Source of the DNA: Acidimicrobiales bacterium
GTDB lineage: Bacteria > Actinomycetota > Acidimicrobiia > Acidimicrobiales > RAAP-2
NCBI GenBank assembly: GCA_030039755.1
Contig: JASHUY010000093.1
Coordinates: 1 to 54,154 of the forward strand
DNA: 54,154 nt
Direction of reading: 5' to 3'
Below the pieces are notes generated by a model, which was given only the letters and a program-made list of their open reading frames with translations, was not told where the DNA came from and did not search any database. The translations under genes and the position numbers were made by a program. Every line of letters begins with the position of its first letter. Position 1 is the first letter of the stretch. Of this stretch, positions 43,822-52,368 are shown in pieces.

Positions 43822-43944
43822 CACCCGCGTCCCAGGTTTCCGACCGCGGACCACGGCAGCGCCGGCATCAAGCGGCGTGTGCGGCGTTACCAGGGCCCGT
43901 GGCCGGTCGACAGCAAGCCGGTCGGATGGTTCCGCTACGACTAG
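43822..43944 (+). pseudogene. Possible C-terminal gene remnant on the opposite strand
   Basis: A frame reading rightward ends at a TAG at 43942 with a protein-like tail: GIKRRVRRYQGPWPVDSKPV then GWFRYD. It ends six bases before the facing binding-protein gene stops, as a genuine convergent gene would. No start or upstream homology is visible, and I cannot name the family. It may be the surviving end of a gene interrupted when the island formed. Confidence 0.25.
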
Positions 43945-43949
43945 GTCGT

Positions 43950-45800
43950 TTATGTCGAGAAGGACCAGTTCTCTGGGAAGATGTCGCCCTCCACGCTCTG
44001 CGGCGTCGCCCCGTGGAGGTTCTTTGCGATCTCCGACAGCTGCCGCAGCGCCTCCGGCTGCCACTCGACGGGTATTTGGCTGACCATGTAGTGCTGGTAG
44101 ACGTCGAGCGATTTCTGCGATGTGTTCGGTTCCAGCGTGGCTGCGATGAGCCGGTTGGCTGTGGCGTTCGAGTAGTTCTCGTAATTCGATCCGGCGCCGG
44201 TGGAGAACAGAAGTTCGCCGGTGGGATAGAAGTCGGGCTGATAGCCCCATCCAGCCCCCCAGTCGGCGATCTCCGTGTTGCAGCTCGCCGTCGGCGCCAC
44301 GCTGCCGGGTCCGCACGGCGCGATCGCACCGAGCACGGCGCCGAACGTCGCGGATTTCAGTTCGTAATCGATGCCCGCCTTCTCTGCGTCCGACTTCACC
44401 ACCGCGAGTGAGGCGTCAAAGGCTGTCCTGCCGGTCGCATAGAGGAATGTGAACTCGAGCTTCTCGCCCTGGGAGATGCCCGAGCCGCACAACGAGGGCT
44501 TCGAGCAGTACGAGACACCGCCCGGCTCCACCGTCCAGCCGTGGGCCTTCAACGCTTTGACGGCCTTCTGGGGATTGTAGCCGTACGGGCACGACTTCTC
44601 GTAGCTGCTCACCCACGGGTTGGACGGCGCGACCGGCACCGGGCCGCAGAGAACCTTTCCGTAGCCGTCGTAGAAGGCTTTGATGATCCCCTTCTGATCG
44701 ATCAGCTCCTGGATCACCTGGCGAATGTAGGTCTGCCGGAAGATCGCACCAACCTTGGGGTTGTTCATATTCAGCACGAAGTACGTGACGATCATGTCAT
44801 CCCAAGGCTCACTGGTGTAGTTCGTGAGCGAAGAACTCTGCGTGGCGTCTGTCAGGGGGATATAGCCGTAATCGAGCCCGTTGGAGCGGATCTCGTCATA
44901 TTCGGCCGTGCTGGAGGTGAACGTGTCCTCAATGAAGGTCGTGATGTGGTTCTTCGCGACGGGGCCAGAGTAGGACGTGTTGAACTTGTACACGGCGTGG
45001 CCGGTCGTCGGGTCGAATGTCGTGAGACGCCATGGCCCGTCGATCGCCTTCCACAGCGCGTTCGTCGTGTAGGTGCCTTCGTCCTGCGCTTGCTTGGAGA
45101 TGAACTTATACACGGCGACCGCACCCTTCGTGGTCAGGTCGTCTGTGCCCACCTTGCAAGTCGCGCAGGTCTTGTCCATTACCTGTTGAGGAAGCGGGGT
45201 GATCTGCGAGAGTTCGTTGTCCGTGAACCACGTCGTGTTATAGGCCTTCGTGAGGTTGAACTGGATCGTGGTCGCGTTCAACACCTTAACGCTTGCGATG
45301 TTGTCCGGGTAGTAGCCGGGAACGTAGGAGAACCATGTCTCCTTGTTGGCCTTAACCAGGTTCTCCCAAAACTCGACGTCCCTCGCGGTCACGGCCGCTC
45401 CTGTGGACCACTTGTAGTTCTTCATCCGGATCGTCACCGTGCGATCGCCGTTCGAGTAGACGGGCGGATAGGCCAGGCTGAGCGCTGTGTCCAACGTCAC
45501 GCTGCTTCCTGCACCGATCATGTAGAGGGGCCGGAAGAACAGGTACGTGAACCACTGGACGTTCTGGGGGTCGGAGTAGGCGCCGCTCATCATGGGGAAG
45601 ATGTAGTTGGCGGCCCCCGCCAGCGGTAGTGCGAACGTCGCCGTTCCTCCCGAGGTCGCCCTGGCGTCACGGCTCCGGCTCACACCCGCCGAGGCTACGT
45701 TCGCCAGAGCGCCGATCGCCGCGACGGCAAAGGCAACCGCGATGAGCGCTCTCCGCAGACGCCATGCCGACTCTTTCGATGCACACCGCGCCATTCGCAT
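43950..45800 (-). CDS. ABC transporter substrate-binding protein, family 5 (peptide/nickel/opine type)
   Basis: The 616-residue protein has a signal peptide (RRALIAVAFAVAAIGALANVASA, read in parts) and no lipobox cysteine at the expected place. The mature part has family-5 features: TVTIRMKNYKWSTGAAVTAR, NPQKAVKALKAHGWTVE and a long C-terminal lobe. The mature protein contains several cysteines (CATC, SCPYGYN, CSKPSLCG, CGPG), more than usual for the family. It precedes the permeases and follows the aminotransferases, so it probably supplies the substrate of this cluster. The ATG at 45800 follows a GGGGGGACAAC stretch. Confidence 0.88.
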   Translation of the reverse strand: MRMARCASKESAWRLRRALIAVAFAVAAIGALANVASAGVSRSRDARATSGGTATFALPLAGAANYIFPMMSGAYSDPQNVQWFTYLFFRPLYMIGAGSSVTLDTALSLAYPPVYSNGDRTVTIRMKNYKWSTGAAVTARDVEFWENLVKANKETWFSYVPGYYPDNIASVKVLNATTIQFNLTKAYNTTWFTDNELSQITPLPQQVMDKTCATCKVGTDDLTTKGAVAVYKFISKQAQDEGTYTTNALWKAIDGPWRLTTFDPTTGHAVYKFNTSYSGPVAKNHITTFIEDTFTSSTAEYDEIRSNGLDYGYIPLTDATQSSSLTNYTSEPWDDMIVTYFVLNMNNPKVGAIFRQTYIRQVIQELIDQKGIIKAFYDGYGKVLCGPVPVAPSNPWVSSYEKSCPYGYNPQKAVKALKAHGWTVEPGGVSYCSKPSLCGSGISQGEKLEFTFLYATGRTAFDASLAVVKSDAEKAGIDYELKSATFGAVLGAIAPCGPGSVAPTASCNTEIADWGAGWGYQPDFYPTGELLFSTGAGSNYENYSNATANRLIAATLEPNTSQKSLDVYQHYMVSQIPVEWQPEALRQLSEIAKNLHGATPQSVEGDIFPENWSFST

Positions 45801-45855
45801 GTTGTCCCCCCTTGTTGACGGACTGGTGTCCGTTGTTTGGCAGGTTAGTGTTGGT

Positions 45856-47253
45856 TCAAGGAGTCGAGCCAACGGGTTCGCGGCTCGTCTCGAGTAATCC
45901 TTCCGACTCGAGACGGCCGAGCGCGGCGTCGTAGGCTGCGACTACGCGGTCGACGTCGTCCTCGGTGTGGGCCGTGCTCACAAAACCCATGCCCCGGAGC
46001 ACGCCTTCGAGCTCGAGGTAGACGCGTAGAAGATGCGTTGCAAGGCCGTTCGCCATAACGAGATCGCGAGGGCTTTCCGGACGGGTCGGCGTGAGGTGCA
46101 CCCGGAACATCGAGCCGAGGCCCGTCACGTGCGCCTGGGTGCCGCGTCGGGCGAACAGCTCGGTGAGTCCCCGGCGCATCCGGTCGCCCAACACCTCCAG
46201 ACGCTCGTAGTGTCCCGGGACCGAGAGAAGCTCCGACAACTGAGCGCGGCCCGCCGCCACCGTCATCGGGTTGCACGCGAACGTCCCGCCGGCTCCGACG
46301 ACCGCTCTGCTGCCCACGCCTGTCCTCGGTGCCACAAGGAGCTCCATGAGATCCGCTCGCCCGCAGACCGCCCCGACCGGCTGACCCCCGCCGATCGCCT
46401 TGCCGAGCGTGGTCACGTCCGCCGCCACTCCGTACCGTCCCGCTGCGGAGTGGGGCCCGAGGCGGAAGCCGGTGACGACCTCGTCGAACACGAGTAGCGC
46501 ACCCACCTCGTCGCACGCCTGACGCAAACCTTTGAGGTAATCCGGCGAGGCGGGGATGCATCCGGCACCGCCGAGCACGGGCTCGACGATGACGCAGGCG
46601 AGCTCAGGGCCTTCTTCGCGGATGCGGCTGAGGGCCGCCTCGTCGTTGAAGGGCAGGACGACCACATCCGCGATCGCCCCATGCGAGACGCCCGCGCTGT
46701 CCACGTTCGCGTCCACACGTCCGAGAGGACCCGAGAGAGTCGTGAAGCTGAACAGCAGGTACTCGTTCGCACCGTGCCAGGCACCTTCGACCTTCGCCAC
46801 CTTCCTGCGCCCGGTCACTGCCCGCGCGAGCCGGAGGGCGGCCAGCGTCGCCTCGGTGCCGCTGTTCGTGAAACTCACCCGCTCGGCTCCAGGCACCGCT
46901 GTGACGATCGTCTCGGCCAGCGCGACCGCCTGCTCGGTCGCCGGTCCGAAGTGGGTCCCGCGCGACAGCTGGGACCGCAGCGCACCCACCACCGCCGGAT
47001 GGCTGTTGCCGAGCACCAGCGCGCCTTGCCCGAGGTTGCAGTCGATATAGCGGTTCCCGTCAACGTCCTGGAGGTAGGCGCCCTCCGCCCGCTCCACGTA
47101 GATCGGCATGGGCTCCCAGTAGCGCGCGCGCGTCGTGCCCCTTGGCAGGACCTTGCAAGCCCGCTCGTAGTGGGCTGCCCCCTGCGGTCGGGCTTTTCGC
47201 AGCTCCTGGTAGGCGGACTCGAGGAGCTCTGCGGCCCGTCCCTCAGGCGGCAT
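45856..47253 (-). CDS. Class III aminotransferase / aminomutase (GSA-AM-like), second of a pair
   Basis: The 465-residue PLP enzyme has YIDCNLGQGALVLGNSHP, FTNSGTEATLAALRLARA, LLVFDEVVTGFRLG with the PLP-nitrogen Asp, and TLGKAIGGGQPVGA with the Schiff-base lysine. These are the marks of class III aminotransferases near glutamate-1-semialdehyde aminomutase. It overlaps the preceding paralogue by 11 bases. The two are clearly related throughout but far from identical. With catabolic neighbours and no haem genes, haem synthesis is unlikely; transamination or amino-group migration on an intermediate is more likely. Confidence 0.85.
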   Translation of the reverse strand: MPPEGRAAELLESAYQELRKARPQGAAHYERACKVLPRGTTRARYWEPMPIYVERAEGAYLQDVDGNRYIDCNLGQGALVLGNSHPAVVGALRSQLSRGTHFGPATEQAVALAETIVTAVPGAERVSFTNSGTEATLAALRLARAVTGRRKVAKVEGAWHGANEYLLFSFTTLSGPLGRVDANVDSAGVSHGAIADVVVLPFNDEAALSRIREEGPELACVIVEPVLGGAGCIPASPDYLKGLRQACDEVGALLVFDEVVTGFRLGPHSAAGRYGVAADVTTLGKAIGGGQPVGAVCGRADLMELLVAPRTGVGSRAVVGAGGTFACNPMTVAAGRAQLSELLSVPGHYERLEVLGDRMRRGLTELFARRGTQAHVTGLGSMFRVHLTPTRPESPRDLVMANGLATHLLRVYLELEGVLRGMGFVSTAHTEDDVDRVVAAYDAALGRLESEGLLETSREPVGSTP

Positions 47254-48655
47254 CGGAGCGGTCCTCTCCCTGTGACTCGCGGAGCATCCCCTCGCGCTGC
47301 AGCCGGGCGAGCGCGCGGCGGTGCGCTTCGATGACGAAGTCGACCTCTTCTTCGGTGTGCACGGTGCTTACGAAGTTCAGGTGCGAGGGTGAGGTCACGA
47401 GCACACCTTCGAGGAGGAGGTAGATGCTCAACAGCTTCCCAGCGATCGCGTCACCCGCAACCACGCCCCGGAACGTCGTCGGTGGCTCTTTAGTGAAGTA
47501 CGGGCCTCCCCAGATCGACCCCATGCCCGTCACGAACCCGCTTACGCCCTGATCGGCGAGCGCCTTCGACAGCCCGTCGCGCATCTTCGTCCCGAGCTCG
47601 TTCAGGCGGTCGTAGGACACTGGACTTTCGAGCAACTCGGAGAGCTGCGCCACACCGGCGACTGAGGTGAGCGGGTTCCCCGAGAAGGTCCCGCCGACGA
47701 ACACGGCCTCCCTCGCCGGATGGTCCGGTGGCGTCGAGGTCAAGTCGATGAGGTGAGCGGCGCCGCACAGGGCGCCGATCGGAAGCCCGCCACCCACCGC
47801 CTTGCCCAACACCGTGAGATCTGCCGTTACCCCGAACAGTCCCGCGCCGGAGAGCGGGCCGAGACGGAAGCCGGTGATCACCTCGTCCAGCACGAAGATT
47901 GCCCCGATCTCGTCACAGGTCTTGCGAAGTCCCTGGAGAAAACCCGGAGCAGGCGGTAGTGCCCCGGCGCTGCCCTGGAGCGGCTCCACGATCACGCATG
48001 CGATCTGCTCGCCGACCTCGCGAAGAAGTTCGAAGGCGACCTCGTCGTTGAAAGGCAGCACAAGCACGTCAGCCGAGGTGGACGGCGGCATTCCGGCCAC
48101 GTCTGGGCTGGCGGCGGGCCGCCGCGGCGGGCCGGCGAAGCTGAGCACGCTGTGGCGGAGGGGCTCAAAGCTCCCGTGCAGGCCGCCTTCGCATTTCGCC
48201 ACGACCCGTCGGCCAGTCGCAGCTCGTGCGATGCGCACCGCCGCCATGGCCGCCTCGGTGCCGCTGTTCATGAACACCACGCGCTCCCCGCCGGGGACCC
48301 CTTGGACGGTCAGCTCGGCGAGCAGCGCCTCGTGGGCGGAAGGCGGGCCGAAGTGGTTGCCCCTGCCCAGCTGCCCGTCGATTGCCGCCACGACGCGGGG
48401 ATGGCAGTGGCCGAGGATAAGGGGTCCGTGCCCCATGTTGCAGTCGACGTAGTCCCAGCCGTCCACGTCGACGAGGTGCGAGCCCGCGCCATGGTCGACG
48501 TAGATCGGCATCGGCCAGAACCGCTCCCGAGTCGTCCACAGTGCGGGCTGACGCGACGATCGCTCGAAGCGCTCGGCGCTCTTCGGCAGCGCGGCGCGCA
48601 GCTCGGCCTCGGCGTTCCGCAGTAGATGCGCAGAACTTCCAGTGTCCTTCGGCAC
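47243..48655 (-). CDS. Class III aminotransferase / aminomutase (GSA-AM-like), first of a pair
   Basis: The 470-residue paralogue has YVDCNMGHGPLILGHCHP, FMNSGTEAAMAAVRIARA, IFVLDEVITGFRLG and TVLGKAVGGGLPIGA. The GTG at 48655 is chosen because an AGGAGGGG lies six bases upstream. The ATG at 48670 actually overlaps that ribosome site. An inverted repeat just upstream may be the operator of this transcription unit. It heads the aminotransferase-binding-protein-permease-ATPase run. Confidence 0.85.
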   Translation of the reverse strand: MPKDTGSSAHLLRNAEAELRAALPKSAERFERSSRQPALWTTRERFWPMPIYVDHGAGSHLVDVDGWDYVDCNMGHGPLILGHCHPRVVAAIDGQLGRGNHFGPPSAHEALLAELTVQGVPGGERVVFMNSGTEAAMAAVRIARAATGRRVVAKCEGGLHGSFEPLRHSVLSFAGPPRRPAASPDVAGMPPSTSADVLVLPFNDEVAFELLREVGEQIACVIVEPLQGSAGALPPAPGFLQGLRKTCDEIGAIFVLDEVITGFRLGPLSGAGLFGVTADLTVLGKAVGGGLPIGALCGAAHLIDLTSTPPDHPAREAVFVGGTFSGNPLTSVAGVAQLSELLESPVSYDRLNELGTKMRDGLSKALADQGVSGFVTGMGSIWGGPYFTKEPPTTFRGVVAGDAIAGKLLSIYLLLEGVLVTSPSHLNFVSTVHTEEEVDFVIEAHRRALARLQREGMLRESQGEDRSDAA

Positions 48656-48672
48656 CGATCCCCTCCTCATCC

Positions 48673-48704
48673 CGAAAAGTTGGTCACATATCGATCACTT
48701 TTCG
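48673..48704. promoter_or_regulatory. Inverted repeat upstream of the aminotransferase operon
   Basis: CGAAAAGT (48673-48680) and ACTTTTCG (48697-48704) are perfect 8-base inverted arms separated by 16 AT-richer bases that contain ATCGAT. The repeat ends a few bases before the ribosome site of the first aminotransferase gene. A further pair of CGTATG boxes follows (48702 and 48714). It looks like an operator for a dimeric regulator. No regulator gene is adjacent within the window. Confidence 0.5.
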
Positions 48705-49014
48705 TATGCTCAGCGTATGGTAGCGGCGGGCTGGGCACTCGTCAACGTTGCCAGTACCGCCAACCCGTCGGATCCAGCGTGCGGCAGCTCTCCCTGCCTG
48801 GCGGATGTGCCCTCGCAGCGTCGGTGCATCGGAGCTCGCGCGGCAGGCGCCGTCCCTCGCCGACCAGAGCTGCAGTCCCTCTCGAGGCGGTGGCCGGGGG
48901 CAGCATCTGCGGGATGCCCCGAAGTGCTCGCCGAGCTCGTAAGGCCAAAGGGCAGGCGAAAATCCCCGCACTTCGAGGAAGTCCGCATCGGCCACTGGGT
49001 CAGGCGGGTCCTTT

Positions 49015-49046
49015 GGAATCGTCCGTCTCTGGAATCATCCGTCTCA
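49015..49046. repeat. 16-bp tandem repeat just after the ornithine-cyclodeaminase-like gene
   Basis: GGAATCGTCCGTCTCT at 49015 is followed at once by GGAATCATCCGTCTCA, identical at 14 of 16 bases. It lies 12 bases beyond the stop of the leftward gene and could be a slippage repeat or part of a terminator region; no strong stem is visible. Confidence 0.6.
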
Positions 49047-49057
49047 GCGTCGTGCCA

Positions 49058-50137
49058 TCAGGGCGAGGTCTGCTCGAGGAACCACTCGACGGGCACCGTG
49101 TGGCCGAGCCCGAGCCGCTCGGCTTTCTCGAGAACGAGAGCGCCGACCGCTGCGAACTGAAGACCCATTCCGGTGTTGTTGGCGAACACCGTGATCTCTT
49201 CCGCTGTGGAGCGACCGGGGATCGACCCGAGCAACAGTTCGCCCAGCTCGCCGATGTCCTCAAAACGCTTGAGTCCTCGCTCAACGGGGCCAAGGATGTC
49301 AGCCTGGTTGTCGTGGTGGATTTGCTCCCGTGAGAGGACCACGATCCGACCGGCGCGATCGAAGGTGGTGTCGTCGAGCTCTCGGCGCATCGCCGTTCCG
49401 TCCGGACTCGTGATCGACGTGACGTGCGTCCCCGGCTCGAGCCACGAACCATCGAAGCACGGATCGAAGCCGGCAGTGGCGCAGGTGACGATCTGGCAGC
49501 CCTCGACTGCGAGGCGCGGATGGTCGACGGCGACAATGCTCCTTTCGGTCTTCTCGCTCCACTGACGCGCGAAGGTCTCACGGTGCGAGCGCGTCGGGCT
49601 GTAAACTCGCACCTCCCCAACGCTTGGCACCACCCGGAGCAGGTACTCGAGGTGCGCCTGCGCTTGCCAGCCCGAGCCGAAGAGGCCGGCTACGCGCGCG
49701 TGCGGGTTCGCGAGCTCGCGCATACCGAGCGCGGACGTCGCGCCAACTCGCATTTTCTGGATGTAGCTGTCGTGGATGACGGCGATCGGCTCGAGGTCTT
49801 TCATCGAGTAGAGCGTGACGAGGCCGCAGAAGGAATCACCAGTCGCCACTGGCAGGAGCCGGCGCCGCGTCACCCCACCTTCGAGCTTCTCGGTTCCCGC
49901 CATGTCGGAGGTGATCCGAAGTGCCCACACGCCGCTCGAGAGGTTGCCACCCTCTTGAGACTTGAATCGGAACCTGAAGCCAGGGAAGCGTTCATCCTCG
50001 AGGGGGAAGTACGTATGGTTACGCGGTCGGTTGACAGCGCGCCCCTCGGCGAGCTCCTTGTAGGCGGCCTCTAGCACCGCCATGCACTCGTCGAGGTCGA
50101 GCACCTGCTCGACGTTCGCGTTCGTGAGAATCCGCAT
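49058..50137 (-). CDS. Ornithine cyclodeaminase / mu-crystallin family protein
   Basis: The 359-residue protein has the family features: an N-terminal RFRFKSQEGGNLSSG with a positively placed lysine, MKDLEPIAVIHDSYIQKMRV followed by GATSALGMRELA, and the Rossmann motif VAGLFGSGWQAQAHLEYL. Members use NAD to deaminate, dehydrogenate or reduce imines of amino acids (ornithine, alanine, ketimines; EutC in ectoine breakdown). GAGGAGAG fixes the ATG at 50137. It lies 11 bases after the M24 pair and is the last gene of the LeuCD/M24 group. The true substrate is unknown. Confidence 0.85.
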   Translation of the reverse strand: MRILTNANVEQVLDLDECMAVLEAAYKELAEGRAVNRPRNHTYFPLEDERFPGFRFRFKSQEGGNLSSGVWALRITSDMAGTEKLEGGVTRRRLLPVATGDSFCGLVTLYSMKDLEPIAVIHDSYIQKMRVGATSALGMRELANPHARVAGLFGSGWQAQAHLEYLLRVVPSVGEVRVYSPTRSHRETFARQWSEKTERSIVAVDHPRLAVEGCQIVTCATAGFDPCFDGSWLEPGTHVTSITSPDGTAMRRELDDTTFDRAGRIVVLSREQIHHDNQADILGPVERGLKRFEDIGELGELLLGSIPGRSTAEEITVFANNTGMGLQFAAVGALVLEKAERLGLGHTVPVEWFLEQTSP

Positions 50138-50148
50138 CGAATCTCTCC

Positions 50149-51219
50149 TCATGCGGCCGAGACGACGGCTTCGTCCGGCAGCGCGTTGGTAAGGCGGTCG
50201 GCGTTGGAAGCGCCGAGATGATAGGTGTCGGCTGCCACGGCCCTGGCCCCGTCCGGCAACTCGATGCTCAGGCGCATCGAGGCGACAGCTCCGGCACGGA
50301 AAGGCTTGTCTAGCGCGGTCGGTGCCCGGTAACTGCCGCCACTCTCTACGTCGACATGCTGCAACAACCGGATCTGCCATGGCATGGCGAGCCCGGAGAG
50401 GTGCGCGCCCGCCGCCGAGCGCAGGGAGTAGGGGGTTACCCCGTCGCGAAGCAGCGAGGCCGCTGCGCGGTATCCCGCCACCATCGCCCCGCCCCACGGG
50501 GGAGCGCCCTTCGAGAGCACCCGAGCTGCGGCCGTCCAGTAGCCCCGGTACTCGGCAACAACCTCAACGGTCCCCGCGTCCGGGCCGGCGTCCCTGCTGT
50601 AGACGGCGACGTCCTCCACGCCACCGAGGCGTGCCGTGAGCTCGGCACGACCCGCCCTCTCGTCGGCGGTGAGATTCACGTCGAGCGCCTCGCCCACCGA
50701 CCGAGCAGTGAGCGTCGACGCCGACCTCAGCAGCCGGAGCTCGGGCTGCGAAGGGGCTTCTCGCTCACGCCGTACGACCTCCCCCAAGTCGAGCGTGTGT
50801 CGCGCGCCGAGAGCGTCGCGCAGCCCTGCGAGAAGCGACGCTGGCCACCACGCCTCTTCGACAAGTCCAACTGGGCCGTTGCCGAGACCGTCGACGAAGT
50901 CGCGCGCCAGTGCTGGCAGATTCGTACCGCTGCGCAGGTCTTCGAGAGACGACGTCGATCGCATCCATGGATGCACACGTCGCGACAACTTCGTAAGCAA
51001 GGCAGCTTCGCCTCGTGCCGGCACCGCAAGTATTCCCTCGTTCCAGTAGATGCAAAGGTTCGACAGATAGGTGATGTCCCCGGAGCGATAGACGTCGCCG
51101 TAGACAAGCGCGGCTACGACGCCCCGTTCCTCTAGTGATCGCTGCAGCACGCCGACGCGACGTTCGAGCGCGGCGCGCGTCGTGTCCTCGTCATCGAGCA
51201 CGACCAACCCTCGCTTCAC
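50149..51219 (-). CDS. M24-fold protein, catalytically degenerate (second pair)
   Basis: The 356-residue protein has a creatinase-like N-terminal domain (VYGDVYRSGDITYLSN) and a reduced pita-bread domain. None of the M24 metal ligands is recognisable: the Asp region reads VEVVAEYRGYWTAAARV, no GHG motif is present, and the Glu regions read SMRLSIEL and AVAADTY. It follows the active-looking M24 gene by 34 bases and uses a GTG start with GAGGAGGAACG upstream. It is the counterpart of the degenerate M24 at 33412-34554 and probably forms a complex with its neighbour. Confidence 0.72.
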   Translation of the reverse strand: MKRGLVVLDDEDTTRAALERRVGVLQRSLEERGVVAALVYGDVYRSGDITYLSNLCIYWNEGILAVPARGEAALLTKLSRRVHPWMRSTSSLEDLRSGTNLPALARDFVDGLGNGPVGLVEEAWWPASLLAGLRDALGARHTLDLGEVVRREREAPSQPELRLLRSASTLTARSVGEALDVNLTADERAGRAELTARLGGVEDVAVYSRDAGPDAGTVEVVAEYRGYWTAAARVLSKGAPPWGGAMVAGYRAAASLLRDGVTPYSLRSAAGAHLSGLAMPWQIRLLQHVDVESGGSYRAPTALDKPFRAGAVASMRLSIELPDGARAVAADTYHLGASNADRLTNALPDEAVVSAA

Positions 51220-51253
51220 CGTTCCTCCTCCAACCTGCTCGGTTGCTGCCGCG

Positions 51254-52366
51254 TCACACCGCTGCAGAGAACAGGATTCGCTCCGTCGTCAGCAGCGGCG
51301 CGAAGCCGCTCTTCGTCACGATCACCGGATCGCCGAGGACGTGGTAGCCAGCGATCGGCGTGTAGGTGTTCGGGTGAACGATCACGACCGCGTTCTCCTC
51401 GAGCACCGTTTCCTCCCCCTCTAGCAGGGATGGGATCTCGTCGGGATGCAGTCCATGCCCGTGACCCCGGACGCGCGTGTACTGGCTCGTCGTGTACTCG
51501 CCGTAGCCGTGCTTGCGAAACACGTCGTTCTCCGCCCGTGCCACCTCGTGCGCGGTCACGCCGGCGTGGAGCGTGTCGAGCCCCGCCTGGAGCGCCTCAT
51601 CGAACAGCTCGAAGGATGTACGTTGCGCGGCGCTTGGCTCTCCGAGCACGGCGCTGCGGCAGATCTGCGCATAGTAGCCGTCGAGTTGGGGGGTGAGCTC
51701 GGTGCGGACCATGTCGCCGACCTCGAGCTTGCGGCGCCCCGGCGGGGTCATGCCCATGACCTCATCTCCTCCCGAGGCGAACAGCATGAAGTTGTCCTCG
51801 GCACCGAGCCCCTTGATCTGTGCCTCGACCTCCGCCACAATCTCGTACTCGCGGATACCAGGGCGAAGCGAGCCGACGAGCGCATTCCAGGCAGCTGAGC
51901 ACACGACACCGGCTCGCCGGACCTGCTCGAGCTCCCAATCGGTCTTCACGAGCCGGACGAGGTCCATAAGTCGCGTCGCGGAAACGAGCTCCACACCCGG
52001 AAGCGACGTCTCGAGGGAGGTGAAGATCGCAGCCGGCATCAGCTCGAGGTGGGCTACGCCGACGCGGCCTGCACTACCGAGCGCCGAGGCGACCTCGGCG
52101 CAATCGGGAAAGTCGAGGAGCCGAGGCTCGTGCACCCAGCCCGCCGACACCACGGCTTGCTGATCCTCGACGCTCGCCACGAACGCGTGCGCGTCGCCGT
52201 CACCCGGAAGGTAAGCCAGAGCGAACGCCTCCCTCAGTCTCGCATTGGTGAGATAGCGGACGTTCTCTCGACGCCATCCAGGCGCGAATGCCAGCAACCC
52301 GTCGAGCTCCGCCTGGTCCATCGCCTCGCGGAGCCGGCTCGCCCTGACCGCAAGTTCCTCGTGCAC
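51254..52366 (-). CDS. M24-fold hydrolase with non-canonical active site (second pair)
   Basis: The 370-residue protein shows the same altered M24 site as the one at 34564-35685: Glu (VRTELTPQL), Gln (YYAQICRS), His (VRGHGHGLH), His (IVHPNTY) and Gly (HVLGDPVIV) at the five ligand positions of prolidase. The GTG at 52366 is chosen because GGAG lies just upstream and it follows the LeuD-like stop by two bases. It is probably a creatinase-like, metal-independent hydrolase for an amide or amidine. It may need its degenerate partner encoded next. Confidence 0.8.
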   Translation of the reverse strand: MHEELAVRASRLREAMDQAELDGLLAFAPGWRRENVRYLTNARLREAFALAYLPGDGDAHAFVASVEDQQAVVSAGWVHEPRLLDFPDCAEVASALGSAGRVGVAHLELMPAAIFTSLETSLPGVELVSATRLMDLVRLVKTDWELEQVRRAGVVCSAAWNALVGSLRPGIREYEIVAEVEAQIKGLGAEDNFMLFASGGDEVMGMTPPGRRKLEVGDMVRTELTPQLDGYYAQICRSAVLGEPSAAQRTSFELFDEALQAGLDTLHAGVTAHEVARAENDVFRKHGYGEYTTSQYTRVRGHGHGLHPDEIPSLLEGEETVLEENAVVIVHPNTYTPIAGYHVLGDPVIVTKSGFAPLLTTERILFSAAV

Positions 52367-52368
52367 AG

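Larger units (their letters stand above)
48656..49057. other. Intergenic spacer of about 400 bases
   Basis: Between the ornithine-cyclodeaminase-like gene and the aminotransferase pair. It contains the inverted repeat at 48673-48704 and the tandem 16-base repeat at 49015-49046. Open frames exist on both strands in the middle, but their sequences are arginine- and proline-rich without a recognisable family. I see no supported gene. Confidence 0.5.

Noticed and set aside
42780-43871. N-terminal extension of the DppC-like permease to 43871
   Set aside because: The extension overlaps the DppB-like gene and is arginine-rich. The GTG at 42779 has a good ribosome site and starts family-like sequence.
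45856-48655. Haem biosynthesis (hemL) assignment for the aminotransferases
   Set aside because: They resemble GSA aminomutase, but two paralogues in a catabolic operon with no other haem genes argue against it.
48656-48670. ATG at 48670 as start of the first aminotransferase
   Set aside because: The ATG runs into AGGAGGGG, which serves as the ribosome site for the GTG at 48655. The extra five residues add nothing to the fold.
48684-49160. Open frames on both strands in the 400-base spacer
   Set aside because: The sequences are Arg/Pro/Ser-rich without motifs, and the plus-strand frame runs into the ornithine-cyclodeaminase-like gene from the wrong side.
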